Of a stretch of 15,369 bases of DNA, positions 1-6,613 are shown in pieces. The translations under genes were made by a program, and so were the position numbers. The stretch's first letter is position 1. The number at the start of each line of letters is the position of its first letter. The stretch is taken from positions 1 to 15,369 of the forward strand of contig CAZYPU010000026.1 of the NCBI GenBank assembly GCA_964649665.1. Direction: 5' to 3'. The notes under the pieces were generated by a model. The model did not search any database and was not told the DNA's origin. It saw nothing but the letters and a program-made list of their open reading frames with translations. The DNA is from CAZYPU01 sp964649665. GTDB taxonomy: Bacteria > Omnitrophota > Gorgyraeia > JABMRN01 > RBG-13-46-9.

Positions 1-372
1 CTTTACGTTATCCATAAACACAGCGCGTCGCATCTCCATTACGACCTCCGACTCGAAATGAACGGCGCGCTGAGAAGCTGGGCCGTTCCGAAAGAGCCTC
101 CGCGGGAAAAGGGAACAAAGCGGCTCGCGGTAAGCGTAGAGGACCACGAGCTCGGCTACGCGAGATTTCAAGGCACGATTCCCGAGGGCCAATACGGCGC
201 CGGAGAGGTCGAGATCTGGGACGATGGCTATTACATACCGATTGCGGTCAAAGAAAACAGCATTATCGCCGACATACACGGGGAAAAATTAAAAGGGACG
301 TATTGCCTCGTAAAACTGAAGCCAAAATCCGAAAAGGACAAAGACAAGAGCTGGCTTTTTTTTAAAAGATAA
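1..372 (+). CDS. LigD-type 3'-phosphoesterase domain protein (5' partial)
   Basis: The window begins inside this gene; 123 codons and the stop are visible. The product matches the phosphoesterase (PE) domain of bacterial LigD, a Mn-dependent enzyme that trims 3'-phosphate or ribonucleotide ends before non-homologous end joining. In visible residue numbering, H7, H13, D15 and R17 (KHSASHLHYDLRLE) and H49 (EDHELGYARFQG) reproduce the spacing of the catalytic/metal residues known for LigD PE (H, +6 H, +8 D, +10 R, +42 H). The motif IPEGQYGAGEVEIWDDG follows, and the protein ends with the usual SWLFFKR-like tail. The stop directly after the domain means that no ligase or polymerase domain follows it, so this is a stand-alone PE protein, or the C-terminal end of something whose N-terminus is out of view. 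The family assignment is firm. A repair role is inferred, as no ku or ligase gene is visible. Confidence 0.9.
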   Translation, partial: LYVIHKHSASHLHYDLRLEMNGALRSWAVPKEPPREKGTKRLAVSVEDHELGYARFQGTIPEGQYGAGEVEIWDDGYYIPIAVKENSIIADIHGEKLKGTYCLVKLKPKSEKDKDKSWLFFKR

Positions 373-375
373 CCC

Positions 376-421
376 TTCGACTACGTTCAGGGCCAATAAT
401 GAGTGGCCGAAGGGAGTCGAA
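376..421. repeat. Imperfect hairpin, possible REP-like palindrome
   Basis: A 7-bp perfect inverted repeat, TTCGACT (376-382) and AGTCGAA (415-421), encloses a further TTC/GAA pairing and GGCC/GGCC (391-394 with 405-408) around a 10-base loop. It fills most of the 70-base gap between the phosphoesterase and the Na/Pi cotransporter gene. No T-run follows on either side, so it is not a standard intrinsic terminator. It resembles the CTTCGACT-type dispersed palindromes seen in many bacterial genomes; membership of such a family is inferred, as only one copy is visible here. Confidence 0.5.
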
Positions 422-442
422 CCATAGGCGGAATACCAAGAA

Positions 443-1564
443 GTGAAGATCCTCTCCAGGGCATTTAGAATATTCACCGTTCTGTTTTTTATTTACATTT
501 TCCTTGTAAGCATAAGCCTGATGAGCCATGCTTTTAAGGGGTTCGGCAGGGGTTTTGCCGAACAGCTTATAACGACAACATCAAACCCTTTAATCGGCCT
601 GTTTATAGGAATTCTCGCTACAAGCATTGTTCAAAGTTCTTCTACGACAACATCCATGGTTGTGGCTTTTGTGGCCGCAGGGGTCCTTTCCGTAAGAGGG
701 GCCATACCGATAATCATGGGAGCGAATATAGGCACGACCGTTACAAATACCCTTGTTGCCTTAGGGCATATCACAAGGAAGGAAGAATTTAAAAGGGCAT
801 TGAGCGGTTCCACCGTGCATGACTTTTTTAACATGCTAATCGTAGTTATCCTTTTTCCGCTGGAGATGACGACGCACTGCCTTGAGAGGTCGGCGATTTT
901 TTTATCACGTATTTTCGTCGATGTCGGCGGCATAAAATTCACAAGCCCCGTCAAGGCTATTGTAAACCCCGCTGTACATTTTCTGGATACTATTTCACGA
1001 AATCTTCTACGCGTTTCCGGGAACCTCTTAAACACTATATTGCTCGCCACATCGGTTATTTTACTCTTTGTAGCGCTGTATCACATTGTCAAAGTCATGC
1101 GGTCATTGGTTATAGAAAAAGCAGATATGATATTCGACAGGGTTATTAAAAGAAACGCTATACTTGCCATGTTCATGGGCATGCTTTTTACGGCTACGGT
1201 GCAGTCAAGCTCTATCACCACTTCTATTTTAGTGCCACTGGTAGCTGCCGGTGTATTGGAAATAGAACATTCGTTTCCCATAGTTTTAGGGGCCAATGTG
1301 GGAACTACCGTTACTGCGATCCTGGCTTCCCTTACCGGCAATATTTCCGGTATTACTGTCGCCTTTGCGCACTTGCTTTTTAATCTTGCGGGAATCCTTA
1401 TTATTTATCCGATAAGGCAGGTAAGAAGAATACCGCTTAAAATCGCGCGTTTTATCGCAGAAAAATGTGCGAATCGCAAAATATTCGCCCTCATTTATGT
1501 ATTCGGCGTGTTCTATATAATACCCATAGTTTTAATTTTGTTATCCAGGATCTTTAGAAAATAA
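443..1564 (+). CDS. Na+/phosphate cotransporter family protein (PNaS/NptA type)
   Basis: Integral inner-membrane protein of 373 residues that should import (or export) inorganic phosphate with sodium. Two inverted-topology repeats carry the family signature. QSSS at residues 64-67 is followed by GANIGTT at 93-99. QSSS at 254-257 is followed by GANVGTT at 283-289. Hydrophobic segments surround both, starting with an N-terminal helix near residues 8-28. The GTG start at 443 is the only reasonable choice, because an in-frame TAG lies at 425-427 and no strong Shine-Dalgarno is present. The family often carries a C-terminal PhoU domain (as in E. coli YjbB); here the protein stops after the membrane part, and a separate PhoU-like gene begins 13 bases later. 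The two very likely form an operon and a functional pair. Phosphate specificity is inferred from the family. Confidence 0.93.
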   Translation: MKILSRAFRIFTVLFFIYIFLVSISLMSHAFKGFGRGFAEQLITTTSNPLIGLFIGILATSIVQSSSTTTSMVVAFVAAGVLSVRGAIPIIMGANIGTTVTNTLVALGHITRKEEFKRALSGSTVHDFFNMLIVVILFPLEMTTHCLERSAIFLSRIFVDVGGIKFTSPVKAIVNPAVHFLDTISRNLLRVSGNLLNTILLATSVILLFVALYHIVKVMRSLVIEKADMIFDRVIKRNAILAMFMGMLFTATVQSSSITTSILVPLVAAGVLEIEHSFPIVLGANVGTTVTAILASLTGNISGITVAFAHLLFNLAGILIIYPIRQVRRIPLKIARFIAEKCANRKIFALIYVFGVFYIIPIVLILLSRIFRK

Positions 1565-1577
1565 GCGAGGTGGTGTT

Positions 1578-2261
1578 ATGTTTAAAAACCTTATGGCGTT
1601 TTGGAAGGGGAAGGATTTTTTAACCGAAGTTCTGCAGGAGTTTAAAGAGATGCTCGGCGATACCAAGGGCATGTTCGAATCTGTCTGCGGTGCTCTCATA
1701 AAAGGGCGGCAGCATCCGGATATCGAAGCCAAGATCTACAAAATAGACAAAAGAGTGAATAGCCTTGAAAGGGAAATAAGAAAGCGCATTGTCGAGCACC
1801 TGTCCATACAGCCGGGCACGGACGTTCCAGTATCCCTCGTTTTAATGAGCGTCGTAAAGGATGCCGAAAGGGTAGGCGATTACTGCAAGAATTTACTCGA
1901 GATTACAACGCTTCTTGATAAGCCCATCGAAAAAAAGCGTTTTGAGAAGCTTTTTGACGGGATCGACAAAAAGATCCTTGAAACTTTTGAAATGGCAGAA
2001 AAGGCGTTTATAGAATCGGACGAAAAGGTAGCGAAACAAATAATGTACCTGGAGCGGGAAATCGTAAAGAATTGCGATGACATCATAAAGAAAACGGCCA
2101 AGGGCAGCCTTTCCGCGAACGAGGCCGTATGTTTTGCGCTCCTTGCGCGGTATTTCAAGCGGATCGCCGCGCATCTTGCCAACATAGGTTCATCCGTAAT
2201 ACTGCCCATAAGCGACCTCGACTTTTTTGACGAGAAGCTGAGGCGCGGGCATGGCAGGTAA
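1578..2261 (+). CDS. PhoU domain-containing protein
   Basis: Cytoplasmic, largely helical protein of 227 residues resembling PhoU, which binds metal clusters and modulates phosphate transporters. The first metal-type motif is intact at residues 94-106 (KDAERVGDYCKNL, with E97xxxD101). The equivalent second motif at 191-203 (RYFKRIAAHLANI) has K194 and A198 where the acidic residues normally sit. The start is well supported by a GAGGTGG Shine-Dalgarno at 1567-1573. The gene lies 13 bases downstream of the Na/Pi cotransporter gene, so the pair appears to be a split version of the Na/Pi-PhoU fusion found elsewhere, with PhoU gating the transporter. No PstSCAB or PhoR/PhoB genes are in view, so a role in Pho two-component signalling is not indicated. 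The family call is firm; the transporter-partner role is inferred. Confidence 0.88.
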   Translation: MFKNLMAFWKGKDFLTEVLQEFKEMLGDTKGMFESVCGALIKGRQHPDIEAKIYKIDKRVNSLEREIRKRIVEHLSIQPGTDVPVSLVLMSVVKDAERVGDYCKNLLEITTLLDKPIEKKRFEKLFDGIDKKILETFEMAEKAFIESDEKVAKQIMYLEREIVKNCDDIIKKTAKGSLSANEAVCFALLARYFKRIAAHLANIGSSVILPISDLDFFDEKLRRGHGR

Positions 2262-2379
2262 AATATTTTGCGCGGATTCGATCGTCAACTGCAGAGCGGA
2301 TTGCCCTTCCGGCGAATTTGCCCGGACCTTATTTCTGATATAGCATGTTTTTCTGATGCTAAAGTTTTGCGCCGGAAAT

Positions 2380-2408
2380 TTGCATATTACCCAAATGTAA
2401 GGTATAGT
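2380..2408 (+). promoter_or_regulatory. Sigma70-type promoter for glgC
   Basis: TTGCAT (2380-2385) and TATAGT (2403-2408) are separated by exactly 17 bases, in the AT-rich end of the 168-base gap before glgC. A start near 2415 would leave a leader of about 15 bases before the ATG at 2430, with AAGG at 2417-2420 as a weak ribosome binding site. The upstream gap also holds an 8-bp inverted repeat, TTCCGGCG (2307-2314) and CGCCGGAA (2370-2377), of unknown meaning. Confidence 0.55.
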
Positions 2409-2429
2409 ATAAAATAAAGGCTAGGTTTC

Positions 2430-3686
2430 ATGAGAGATGTGCTGTGCGTGATAATGGGCGGGGGAAGGGGTACGCGGCTTTATCCCCTGACGAAAGAAAG
2501 GTGTAAGCCCGCCGTTCCTTTAGCGGGAAAATACCGCCTTATAGATATTCCCATCTCAAATTGCCTTAATTCGGGTTTTAACAAGATATATGTCCTCACG
2601 CAATTCAATTCCGAATCGCTCATCAAGCATGTAATGTCGACGTATAAACTCGATTTTTTCTCGGAAGGATTTGTGGAAATCCTGGCGGCCGAGCAGACAA
2701 TGGAAAATACGGAGTGGTTCCAGGGCACCGCGGACGCGGTAAGAAGGTCCCTTAAGCACTTCGATGACCCCGCCATAAAATACGTTGTCGTTCTCTCGGG
2801 GGACCAGTTATACAAGATGAATCTTAAGGAAATGCTGGATTTTCATAAAGAAAAGCGCGCCGATATGACGCTGGCGTGCAATGCCGCGTACGACAAAAAA
2901 AGCTTGAGGGAAATGGGCATCGTGAAGCTTGACGAAAACAACCGGATCGTGGATTTCTTTGAAAAGCCCAAAAGCCTCAGGCGCCTGAGAGACGCAACTA
3001 TCACGATAGACGGGAAAAAATGCTGCCTCGTTTCCATGGGCATATACATTTTCAACAAGGAGGTGCTTTTCGAGCTTTTAAACGAGAGCGATAAAGCTGA
3101 CTTCGGCAAGGAGATTATTCCGAATTCGTTTGCCCGGAAGCTGACAGAGGCCTTTGTCTACAAGGGATACTGGCGCGATATCGGCTCCATAAAAAATTTC
3201 TATGATGAAAACCTCGTTCTGACGGAACCCGTTCCGCCCATCGATTTTTTCGACGAAAACTGGCCGATTTTCACAAGGCCGAGGTACCTGCCGCCCATAA
3301 AAGTAAAGGAGAGTAAAATATCAAAATCTATCATCTCCGAAGGCTCCATCCTGGAATCGGCTGCCGTTAAGCATTCCGTTATCGGCCTAAGGGGCAGAAT
3401 AGAAGGAGGGTCCCTGGTGGAGGATTCGATTATTATGGGGTGCGATTTCTACCAGTCGCTGGATGAAATTCTGAAAGCCCAAAAATCCGGCCAGCCGATC
3501 ATGGGAATCGGGAAAAACTGCGTCATTAAAAAAGCCATTCTCGATAAGAATGTTAAAATCGGCGATAATACGAAAATTATCAACGAGAAAAACCTGAAAG
3601 ATTTCGAAGGCGCAGATTATTGCATAAAAGACGGCATTGTCATAGTTCACAAAAATGCCACCATAGCCCCCAACACCGTGATTTAA
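2430..3686 (+). CDS. glgC: Glucose-1-phosphate adenylyltransferase (ADP-glucose pyrophosphorylase)
   Basis: Cytoplasmic enzyme of 418 residues making ADP-glucose from ATP and glucose-1-phosphate, the committed step of glycogen synthesis. The N-terminal nucleotidyltransferase domain has GGGRGTRLYPLT (10-21), KPAVPLAGKYRLIDIPISN (26-44), GTADA (99-103), SGDQLYKM (123-130, with the catalytic-type Asp), FEKP (177-180), DFGKEIIP (224-231) and GYWRDIGS (246-253). From about residue 285 a left-handed beta-helix domain runs to the end, as expected for GlgC. The KPAVPLAG wording and the total length resemble the cyanobacterial/plant branch more than the enterobacterial one. The ATG start places the P-loop-like motif at the usual distance. 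A glycosyltransferase gene follows after 10 bases. Glycogen synthase and branching enzyme are not in the window. Confidence 0.95.
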   Translation: MRDVLCVIMGGGRGTRLYPLTKERCKPAVPLAGKYRLIDIPISNCLNSGFNKIYVLTQFNSESLIKHVMSTYKLDFFSEGFVEILAAEQTMENTEWFQGTADAVRRSLKHFDDPAIKYVVVLSGDQLYKMNLKEMLDFHKEKRADMTLACNAAYDKKSLREMGIVKLDENNRIVDFFEKPKSLRRLRDATITIDGKKCCLVSMGIYIFNKEVLFELLNESDKADFGKEIIPNSFARKLTEAFVYKGYWRDIGSIKNFYDENLVLTEPVPPIDFFDENWPIFTRPRYLPPIKVKESKISKSIISEGSILESAAVKHSVIGLRGRIEGGSLVEDSIIMGCDFYQSLDEILKAQKSGQPIMGIGKNCVIKKAILDKNVKIGDNTKIINEKNLKDFEGADYCIKDGIVIVHKNATIAPNTVI

Positions 3687-3696
3687 TAAATACCTT

Positions 3697-4779
3697 ATGA
3701 ACATCCTCCACATAGTTCCCGCCCTCGAATCGGGCGGCGTTGAGACCGGCACTATAGATTTGGCGCTTTCGCTTAACAAGCTTGGGCAGACTGTAATCGT
3801 TATCTCCAGCGGCGGCGTTCTCGTGCGGGAATTGGAAAATAACGGTATTCTTCACATAAAACTCCCCGTTCATAAAAAACACCCTTTATGCCCGATTTTA
3901 AACGGCTTTAAAATCGCGCGTGTTATAAAAAAACACCGAATAGACGTAGTTCATGCCTCGAGCCGCGCCCCGGCCTGGGCCGGCCTTGCCGCCTGCAGGC
4001 TGACCGGGACGCCTTTTGTTACGAGCTGCCACGGCTTTTATTCGCGGCACCTTTTCAGTTCTATCATGGGTCGCGGGAAACTCGTAATGGCTATTTCGGA
4101 GAGCATAGAAAAGAGAATGATCGAGGCCTTTGGCGTTCCGAAAGAAAAAATACGCCTTGTGTACAGGGGAGTGGATCTCGCGAAATACCCCTATTACCCC
4201 GATAAGTATGCTGAAGAAAAAGCTCCCCTTAAAGTAATAAATATTGCCCGGCTAACACCGATTAAAGGCCAATATGAATTTATACAGGCAATGAAACTTG
4301 TAGCGGATAAAATGAAGCATGTCGAGGCGTGGATCGTCGGCGGCGCGGGAAGAAAAAGAGAGCCGTATTTACACATGCTTAAGGAACTTGGAAAAGCGTT
4401 GGGCATAGAGAAGCATGTCAAGTTTCTTGGTTTGCGGGAAGATGTGCAGAATTTACTGAAAGAGGCTGACTGTCTCGTGCTCTCGACGAATGTTTCCGAA
4501 GGATTTGGAAGGGTTATAATCGAAGCCGGCGCTGCCGGCACGGCGGTATGCGCGTCGGAAGTCGGCGGCATAAAAGAAATTGTCGACTCCGGCGCCTCGG
4601 GCCTGCTTTTTCCGCCACGGGACCCCCGCAAAATGGCCGAGGCTATCATAAAGATGCTTAGCGACATCGAACTTCGCCGTAAGTGCGCGGCGAACCTCAG
4701 GCGAAAGGTCGAAGAGAATTTTACTCTCGAGAGAATGGCCCGCGCAACCCTCGCAGTTTATAAAGAAGCAGCGAAATAA
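3697..4779 (+). CDS. Family 4 glycosyltransferase (GT-B fold)
   Basis: A 360-residue protein with two Rossmann-like domains. The N-terminal acceptor domain starts MNILHIVPALESGGVETGT, and the C-terminal donor domain includes NIARLTPIKGQ (182-192) and WIVGGAG (212-218). The E-x7-E donor-site signature is E268 and E276 in SEGFGRVIIEAG, so a retaining GT4 mechanism is expected. No membrane segment is obvious. The opening wording (PALESGGVE, with VISSGG at 35-40) resembles lipopolysaccharide-core or envelope glycan transferases more than glycogen synthases. However, its position 10 bases after glgC and the shared promoter leave open the use of ADP-glucose, as in actinobacterial GlgM. Donor and acceptor cannot be read from the sequence. 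The gene ends just before a strong inverted repeat that probably stops transcription. Confidence 0.88.
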   Translation: MNILHIVPALESGGVETGTIDLALSLNKLGQTVIVISSGGVLVRELENNGILHIKLPVHKKHPLCPILNGFKIARVIKKHRIDVVHASSRAPAWAGLAACRLTGTPFVTSCHGFYSRHLFSSIMGRGKLVMAISESIEKRMIEAFGVPKEKIRLVYRGVDLAKYPYYPDKYAEEKAPLKVINIARLTPIKGQYEFIQAMKLVADKMKHVEAWIVGGAGRKREPYLHMLKELGKALGIEKHVKFLGLREDVQNLLKEADCLVLSTNVSEGFGRVIIEAGAAGTAVCASEVGGIKEIVDSGASGLLFPPRDPRKMAEAIIKMLSDIELRRKCAANLRRKVEENFTLERMARATLAVYKEAAK

Positions 4780-4782
4780 CGG

Positions 4783-4850
4783 AAGAAAAGGTGCCAGGCA
4801 CCTCTTTGTAAAGATTTTTAAAAAGAGGTGCCTGGCACCTTTTCTTTTTT
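4783..4850 (+). terminator. Long inverted repeat with T-tract, probable intrinsic terminator
   Basis: Two 25-base arms (4783-4807 and 4822-4846) are exact reverse complements, separated by a 14-base loop. Each arm holds its own near-palindrome, GGTGCC-N-GGCACC, so two small hairpins are an alternative fold. T-rich sequence runs through the descending arm and on to 4850, and the ascending arm begins A-rich, so the structure could terminate in both directions. It begins three bases after the glycosyltransferase stop codon and lies just upstream of the rpe promoter. The GGTGCCAGGCACC core recurs in many genomes as a dispersed repeat; that statement is from general knowledge, and only one copy is seen here. 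Confidence 0.75.
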
Positions 4851-4853
4851 AGA

Positions 4854-4882
4854 TTGACGAAACGGGAATCGTGTGTTAGATT
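4854..4882 (+). promoter_or_regulatory. Sigma70-type promoter for rpe-tal-mnmG
   Basis: TTGACG (4854-4859) and TAGATT (4877-4882) have exactly 17 bases between them. The -35 box starts four bases after the T-tract of the upstream terminator. A transcript starting about seven bases after the -10 box would begin at or next to the rpe ATG at 4892, giving a leaderless or nearly leaderless message. This agrees with the absence of any Shine-Dalgarno before that start. Confidence 0.6.
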
Positions 4883-4891
4883 AGATGAAAG

Positions 4892-5551
4892 ATGAAAAAA
4901 TTAAAGATCAAAATAGCGCCGAGCTTATTATCCGCCGATTTCGGCTCTCTCGCCTCCGAGATTAAAAGAGCCCGGCGCGCAGGCGCCGATATGCTGCACG
5001 TCGATGTCATGGACGGCCATTTCGTGCCGAACATAACGCTCGGGCCGTTCATAATAAAGGCAATGCGCAGGGCGACGAACCTTTCCCTTGTAACGCACCT
5101 TATGATAGAAAAACCCGAAAAGTACGTAGAAGAGTTCGCCCGCGCCGGAAGCGATATGATTATATTTCACGGCGAGGCCGTAAAAAATCCGAAAGGGATC
5201 ATTCGCCTTATAAGGCGATGCGGGAAAAAAGCAGGCGTTTCCATTAAACCCAGGACAAAGGCAAGTTCTATAAGATCCCTGCTTGGCCTTGTGGACGAAG
5301 TCCTGGTTATGACGGTGGAGCCGGGTTTCGGCGGGCAGAAATTCATGACAGGGCCCGTTTCCAAGATACGGGAAATCAGGAAAAATTACGCAGGCGACAT
5401 AGGCGTCGACGGCGGAATAAATTTCGAAAATGCGTACCTGGCCGCCTCAATGGGAGCGAATGTTTTTATTGCGGGGACATATCTTTTCGGCTCAAAAAAC
5501 ATGAAAAAACTCATCCGGAAGATGAAAACGATAAAAATCCGTGGAAATTAA
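4892..5551 (+). CDS. rpe: Ribulose-phosphate 3-epimerase
   Basis: Cytoplasmic TIM-barrel enzyme of 219 residues interconverting D-ribulose-5-phosphate and D-xylulose-5-phosphate in the pentose phosphate pathway. Metal-binding and catalytic positions are present: S11 in IAPSLLSADF, H36 and D38 in HVDVMDGHFVPN (36-47), H69 in THLMIEKPEKY, and D173 in VDGGI (172-176). The phosphate-binding loops appear as EPGFGGQKF (143-151) and the later IAGTYLFGS. Length is normal for the family. An in-frame stop at 4886-4888 makes the ATG at 4892 the first available start. The 3' end overlaps the next gene, tal, by 11 bases, so the two pentose phosphate enzymes are co-transcribed and probably translationally coupled. 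Confidence 0.96.
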   Translation: MKKLKIKIAPSLLSADFGSLASEIKRARRAGADMLHVDVMDGHFVPNITLGPFIIKAMRRATNLSLVTHLMIEKPEKYVEEFARAGSDMIIFHGEAVKNPKGIIRLIRRCGKKAGVSIKPRTKASSIRSLLGLVDEVLVMTVEPGFGGQKFMTGPVSKIREIRKNYAGDIGVDGGINFENAYLAASMGANVFIAGTYLFGSKNMKKLIRKMKTIKIRGN

Positions 5552-6611
5552 AACCGGGCAGAATACGCTGATGTCTCTGGCGAGGGCGGGCCAGAGCCCC
5601 TGGTACGACAATATCGACAGGCGTTTCATAGAAAACGGCGAACTTAAAAACCTGTTTGAAAAAGGGCTTTTGGGCGTAACGTCCAACCCCACGATTTTCG
5701 AAAAAGCCGTAAGCGCGTCCGGCGTATACGACCCTCTGATAAGAAAACTCGCCTCGGAAAGTAAAACGACTCTTGAGATCTATGACGCGCTTACATTGGA
5801 AGATGTGTCTATGGCGGCGGAGCTTCTCCGGGATACATATGAGAAAACAAATCACCTCGACGGCTATGTAAGCATCGAAGTCCTGCCGGAACTCGCGCAT
5901 GACGCCCCGGGAACCATAAAAACCGCGCTCGATATTTCAAGGCGCATTAACAAGCCGAATATCATGATTAAGGTGCCCGGCACAAAAGAAGCGCCGGAAG
6001 CCGTTCGCGCCCTTACGAAAGAGGGGATAAATGTAAACGTGACGCTCCTTTTTTCGGTAGAACAGTACGGGGCATGCGCAAAAGCGTATGTCGAGGGCCT
6101 GCGGGAGAGGTTAAAAGAAGGAAAGAACGTTAAAAACGTTTTTTCCGTAGCGAGCGTATTCATAAGCCGTGTTGATACAAAACTCGACAAACTTTTCGGG
6201 GAAAAAAAAGTCGATGATTTAAAGGGTAAAATAGCCGTCGCGGGCGCGAAAATGATCTACCGAAAATTCAGGGAGTTGGATTTTGCAGGCGGGAACCCTC
6301 AGCGCGTACTCTGGGCCTCAACCAGCGCGAAAAACCCCGCTTACAGAGACGTAAAATACGTCGAAGGACTTATCGGTCCGGATACCGTAAATACTATGCC
6401 GCCGGCGACGGTTGACGCTTTTCTCGATCACGGGAAAGTAGAGCTTACGATTGAAAAAGACCTCGAGAATGCCGAATCCGACCTGGCCAAACTGCGATCA
6501 CTCGGCATCAATCTCGAACAAATCTGCCGGGAAATTCAGTCGGCCGGCGTCACCGCCTTCCAAAATTCCTTCAACAAACTAATCCACTCGATCGAACAAA
6601 AAATATCGTAA
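5541..6611 (+). CDS. tal: Transaldolase
   Basis: A 356-residue enzyme moving a dihydroxyacetone unit between sugar phosphates in the non-oxidative pentose phosphate pathway. The Schiff-base lysine is K144 in NIMIKVPGTKEA. Other family motifs are TSNPTIFEKA (47-56), SIEVLPELAHD (111-121), INVNVTLLFS (163-172) and LWASTSAKNPAYRD (257-270). Its length and wording fit the longer subfamily that also occurs fused to phosphoglucose isomerase; here it stands alone. Translation from the GTG at 5541 overlaps rpe by 11 bases. An ATG at 5571 (MSLARAGQSPW) is a possible shorter start, but neither has a clear Shine-Dalgarno. mnmG begins two bases after the stop. Transketolase is not in the window. Confidence 0.94.
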   Translation: MEIKTGQNTLMSLARAGQSPWYDNIDRRFIENGELKNLFEKGLLGVTSNPTIFEKAVSASGVYDPLIRKLASESKTTLEIYDALTLEDVSMAAELLRDTYEKTNHLDGYVSIEVLPELAHDAPGTIKTALDISRRINKPNIMIKVPGTKEAPEAVRALTKEGINVNVTLLFSVEQYGACAKAYVEGLRERLKEGKNVKNVFSVASVFISRVDTKLDKLFGEKKVDDLKGKIAVAGAKMIYRKFRELDFAGGNPQRVLWASTSAKNPAYRDVKYVEGLIGPDTVNTMPPATVDAFLDHGKVELTIEKDLENAESDLAKLRSLGINLEQICREIQSAGVTAFQNSFNKLIHSIEQKIS

Positions 6612-6613
6612 TC

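Noticed and set aside
395..425. tRNA-3'-end-like string on the minus strand (TTCGACTCCC followed by CGGCCACTC)
   Set aside because: The 5' half of the T-stem does not pair, and no anticodon or D-arm precedes it; an imperfect hairpin repeat explains it better.
2307..2377. TTCCGGCG/CGCCGGAA inverted repeat as a terminator or riboswitch
   Set aside because: Arms are only 8 bp with a loop of more than 50 bases and no T-tract; no known riboswitch core was recognised.
5571..5573. ATG as the tal start instead of GTG at 5541
   Set aside because: It is not excluded, but neither start has a clear ribosome site; the longer form is kept because overlap with rpe fits the tight gene packing.
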